A stretch of 64,000 bases of DNA from Corynebacterium tuberculostearicum SK141. Lineage in GTDB: Bacteria; Actinomycetota; Actinomycetes; Mycobacteriales; Mycobacteriaceae. Each line of letters opens with the position of its first letter. The stretch's first letter is position 1. The notes beneath the pieces are model-generated. The model had not been told where the DNA came from and ran no database searches. It saw nothing but the letters and a program-made list of their open reading frames with translations. Shown here piece after piece: positions 61,719-64,000 of the stretch. The translations under genes and the position numbers were made by a program. The stretch lies in contig NZ_ACVP01000004.1 of NCBI RefSeq assembly GCF_000175635.1, positions 28,822-92,821 of the forward strand, in the 5' to 3' direction.

Positions 61719-62518
61719 TTACAACACGAGATTTCACTTTTGCTGATGGCCTCACGCACGGCTTAGTTGGCCCCAATGGCATTGGCAAAACCACGCTCCT
61801 GCGCAAGATTGCCGGACAAATCCAAGCTGGCGGTATTACGGTCTTCGGCGAGGAACCCTTCGACAAGCAATCGGTTCTCAACCGAGTCATTTTGATGGGT
61901 ATTGATAACCCGTTGCCGGATTCCTGGGGCATCGGAAAGCTGGGCGTTATTGGTAAGGCGCGCTGGCCGCGCTGGGATGAGGAGCGCTTCAATGAGCTGC
62001 TGGTTCGCTTTGACGTGCCGGCCAAGGCTTACTCTGCCCTTTCCCGCGGGCAAAAGTCTGCGGTGGGCTTCATCTTCGCCGTTGCTTCTGGCTGTGAAGT
62101 CATGCTTCTTGATGAGCCCTATCTGGGCCTCGACACACAGCGCCGCGAGCTTTTCTATCAGGTCCTTCGTGAGGAACACGGCCGTACCATCGTCATCTCC
62201 ACCCATCACCTCAATGAGGTAGCGGGTCTTCTCGATACCGTCGCTTTGATGGGGGACAGCCCAATTTCAGGCCCCATTGATGACTTCATCGAGGGAATTC
62301 TTGAGCTCACGGGCCCATCGGAGGCTCTCAACGCAGCGGTCGAAGAGCTCGATCTCCCAGTGCTGAGTAGAGAAACCACGCTTGTAGGAGATCGCCTGCT
62401 TGCCGACGCCCGCTCTGCCGCCACCGAGCCTATCTTCCGCACGGCCCAGGCCCATGGCCTGCGGATCAATGAAGTTTCCTTGGAACGTGCGGTTATGGCA
62501 TTGGAGGAGAAAGCATGA
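61715..62518 (+). CDS. ABC transporter ATP-binding protein
   Basis: A 267-residue ATPase. Walker A is GPNGIGKTT, the signature is the divergent LSRGQKSA, Walker B is VMLLDEP, and the switch His is in STHHLNE. The C-terminal 80 residues (from about 185) are an accessory domain as in YtrB/YhcH-type exporters. Start overlaps the GntR stop by 4 nt (ATGA). It partners the next membrane protein. Confidence 0.9.
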   Translation: MITTRDFTFADGLTHGLVGPNGIGKTTLLRKIAGQIQAGGITVFGEEPFDKQSVLNRVILMGIDNPLPDSWGIGKLGVIGKARWPRWDEERFNELLVRFDVPAKAYSALSRGQKSAVGFIFAVASGCEVMLLDEPYLGLDTQRRELFYQVLREEHGRTIVISTHHLNEVAGLLDTVALMGDSPISGPIDDFIEGILELTGPSEALNAAVEELDLPVLSRETTLVGDRLLADARSAATEPIFRTAQAHGLRINEVSLERAVMALEEKA

Positions 62519-63486
62519 AACTCCTGTGGTACCTAGGCGATTGGTGGAGCTGGACCTTTTTCCTTTTCGCTTTGCTCCTCATGCCCGTCATGGCGCAGGG
62601 AACGTGGAACGTGCTCCCGGTGATCTTTTCCTTGTCACTAATACTTTCCCTGACACCAGACTTTAAGAAGTATCAGTTGGTGGGGCTAGGCTCGAAAATC
62701 TGGAATGAACATCGCCGCTGTCTCGTTGCCCTGTGCGCACTAGCGGCAGCTATCGGTGCCCTCACCGTGCAGTTGTGGTGGGCATTGCCCATTTATGCCG
62801 TCGCAGCGGCGTGGGCCATGTACCGCAGGGCTACTCCTAAACGGGTCGGGTACACCACGACCGGTTCCCAACCCTCAAACGGATTTGGATGGTTCCCCCG
62901 CACCTTGGCCGGGCAAACCATTTACCGCCGGCAGGTCAAGGCATGGGGTGCTGCGTGTCTGGCGCTAGCAATCGGGTTTGTACTTAGCCGGTATAAGGAG
63001 GACATCCCGTTGCTTGGTTTCCTTGGCATCTTCATCTGGACACTTTCAATTGCGATGCTCTTCGCAGCTTTCCACAGCTTGCGAGTATCTCTGCGCGAAT
63101 ACACGGTGCTTGGTGGTAGCCGTACCGTCTGGGCCCGCCACACTGCCGTGCTCGGCCTGATACCTGTCCTAGTCGCGACCACCTCCAGTGCAGTACTGGC
63201 AAACGACGGTGAACTTGTAGCGGACATCGTGCTGCTTAGTGCCACCTGCGCCCCTGTAGTGGTCAGTCTGGAATTTCTGGGAAAGAAGAACTGGCATCTA
63301 TTCGCTCTCTACCTGGTCCTCATTGCCGGGATGGCACTTCTGCGCACTCTGGTGCAGGTCTCCGCGATTGCCCAGCTCTTCTTGGCGGTGGCTTTCTATA
63401 CAGTCTGGGCTTTGATGCTGCCCGCGTACATTCGCCGAGCGAACGCTCACCGTGGTGGAATGAGTGCTTGGATGGGCATATCTTAA
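62515..63486 (+). CDS. ABC transporter membrane subunit (hypothetical permease)
   Basis: A 323-residue polytopic protein with roughly eight helices and no soluble domain. Start overlaps the ATPase stop by 4 nt. Position in a GntR-ATPase-permease operon implies it is the membrane part of the transporter. Similarity to a named permease family was not recognised. Substrate unknown. Confidence 0.8.
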   Translation: MKLLWYLGDWWSWTFFLFALLLMPVMAQGTWNVLPVIFSLSLILSLTPDFKKYQLVGLGSKIWNEHRRCLVALCALAAAIGALTVQLWWALPIYAVAAAWAMYRRATPKRVGYTTTGSQPSNGFGWFPRTLAGQTIYRRQVKAWGAACLALAIGFVLSRYKEDIPLLGFLGIFIWTLSIAMLFAAFHSLRVSLREYTVLGGSRTVWARHTAVLGLIPVLVATTSSAVLANDGELVADIVLLSATCAPVVVSLEFLGKKNWHLFALYLVLIAGMALLRTLVQVSAIAQLFLAVAFYTVWALMLPAYIRRANAHRGGMSAWMGIS

Positions 63487-63576
63487 ACCACTCGAAAACA
63501 GCGTTGGCCTGCGGATTTGTGTTTGTTTAAGTCGCTGTGTAACTTAATACGAGTCAGCGCGACCGACAGCGCCCCA

Positions 63577-63596
63577 CAGGAACACAAAAGTTCCTG
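63577..63596 (+). terminator. Weak hairpin after the ABC operon
   Basis: CAGGAAC-ACAAAA-GTTCCTG, 7-bp perfect stem, 90 nt after the permease stop, with no U-run. Confidence 0.35.
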
Positions 63597-63599
63597 GCT

Positions 63600-64000
63600 G
63601 AAGCGGCGATAGGAAAACAGGCCCTGACAAAACAAAATTCTTTTTGCTCACAATGAGCTACACGCCAAAGTGTGTGTGGTTGTTGTGTGGTGATGATGTT
63701 TGAGAACTCAATAGTGTGCCAATGTACTTTTTATTTTTTGTGTGCATGGTTGTGTGTTGATTGGTTTGTCTGCCAGCAGGCTTAGTGGTTTGTTGGTTGG
63801 TGTGTGCCGGTTGGGTATGTGGAACACGTACTCTTTTGAATGCTGTTTGGTGTTTCGGCTGCATTGAGATGGATTGGTTGGCATGTGATTGTGTTCAACT
63901 TTTTTGGTTTCCTCTTTTTGACCCCGTCGGGTTGAGGGAACTGTATTTTTTCTTTGTAGTAATTTTTTGGACGCCAGCATGGATTGCGAAGTGATTGTGC
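63600..64000 (+). other. Probable rRNA operon leader (16S gene beyond window)
   Basis: The last 400 bases contain no gene. From 63660 the plus strand becomes very T/G-rich with GTTTGAGAACTCAATAGTGTGCC-like sequence split around 63698-63720. TTTGAGAACTCAATAG is a known feature of actinobacterial rRNA leaders and spacers (boxA/nut-like region). No 16S sequence is reached by 64000. Promoters could not be assigned with confidence. Confidence 0.5.

Noticed and set aside
1..64000. CRISPR arrays, IS elements, prophage, tRNA genes
   Set aside because: No regularly spaced repeats, transposase or integrase motifs, or tRNA-like cloverleaf sequences were recognised on either strand.

Overview
The window is a gene-dense, medium/high-GC actinobacterial chromosome segment with no plasmid, phage or IS genes. 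The gene set and order point to Corynebacterium. Evidence includes a murJ / DUF6049 / NUDIX block divergent from cca; the block ino1 - DUF5318 - class A PBP - GT87 - rpsF - ssb - rplI - dnaB, which parallels mycobacterial Rv0046c-Rv0058; brnFE; a trpLEGDC(F)BA operon; and at least seven perfect 14-bp ParB-binding (parS) palindromes. The parS cluster and the gene content imply that the chromosome origin is close, although dnaA/dnaN are outside the window. No species is claimed.

Layout. 1-6.5 kb: lipid II flippase murJ (cut by the window start), a DUF6049 envelope protein and a NUDIX hydrolase on the minus strand; cca and a YqgE protein on the plus strand. 6.5-12 kb: branched-chain amino acid exporter brnFE, a bile-acid-type symporter, a Tat-type Rieske lipoprotein flanked by two parS sites, an SdpI-family protein and a dicarboxylate/amino-acid symporter. 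12-18.9 kb: tryptophan operon on the minus strand, headed by a 12-residue leader peptide with three consecutive Trp codons and an attenuator; four parS sites lie inside its genes. 19-22 kb: aldehyde dehydrogenase (one more parS) and an MFS transporter behind a possible c-di-AMP riboswitch. 22-29 kb: MOSC protein, an unrecognised 857-residue protein, leuS and a hypothetical. 29-35.4 kb: MarR regulator with twin operators, an MDR oxidoreductase, VanZ, a DUF364 protein behind a DtxR-like box, and an oxidoreductase / response regulator / histidine kinase operon. 35.4-45 kb: ABC transporter, Nnr, a Nei-type glycosylase, DUF1846, TrhO, and the folate genes pabC and fused pabAB. 45-55.8 kb: Usp, MarR, Ino1, DUF5318, PBP, GT87, rpsF, ssb, rplI and dnaB, with a cluster of DnaA boxes ahead of dnaB. 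55.8-64 kb: VanZ, copper ATPase and chaperone behind a CsoR-type site, thioredoxin, PspA, an NYN protein, a GntR-ABC transporter operon with a perfect operator palindrome, and finally what looks like the leader of an rRNA operon whose 16S gene lies beyond the window.

A recurring feature is a TANNNT hexamer placed 6-8 nt before an ATG/GTG without a Shine-Dalgarno sequence. This is seen at about 18 genes and indicates widespread leaderless transcription; it was used to choose several start codons. Functionally the window mixes housekeeping (replication, translation, peptidoglycan, Trp/folate/inositol synthesis) with locally controlled transport and stress modules. The regulatory layer (parS cluster, DnaA boxes, attenuator, possible riboswitch, five or six operator palindromes) is the most informative part.
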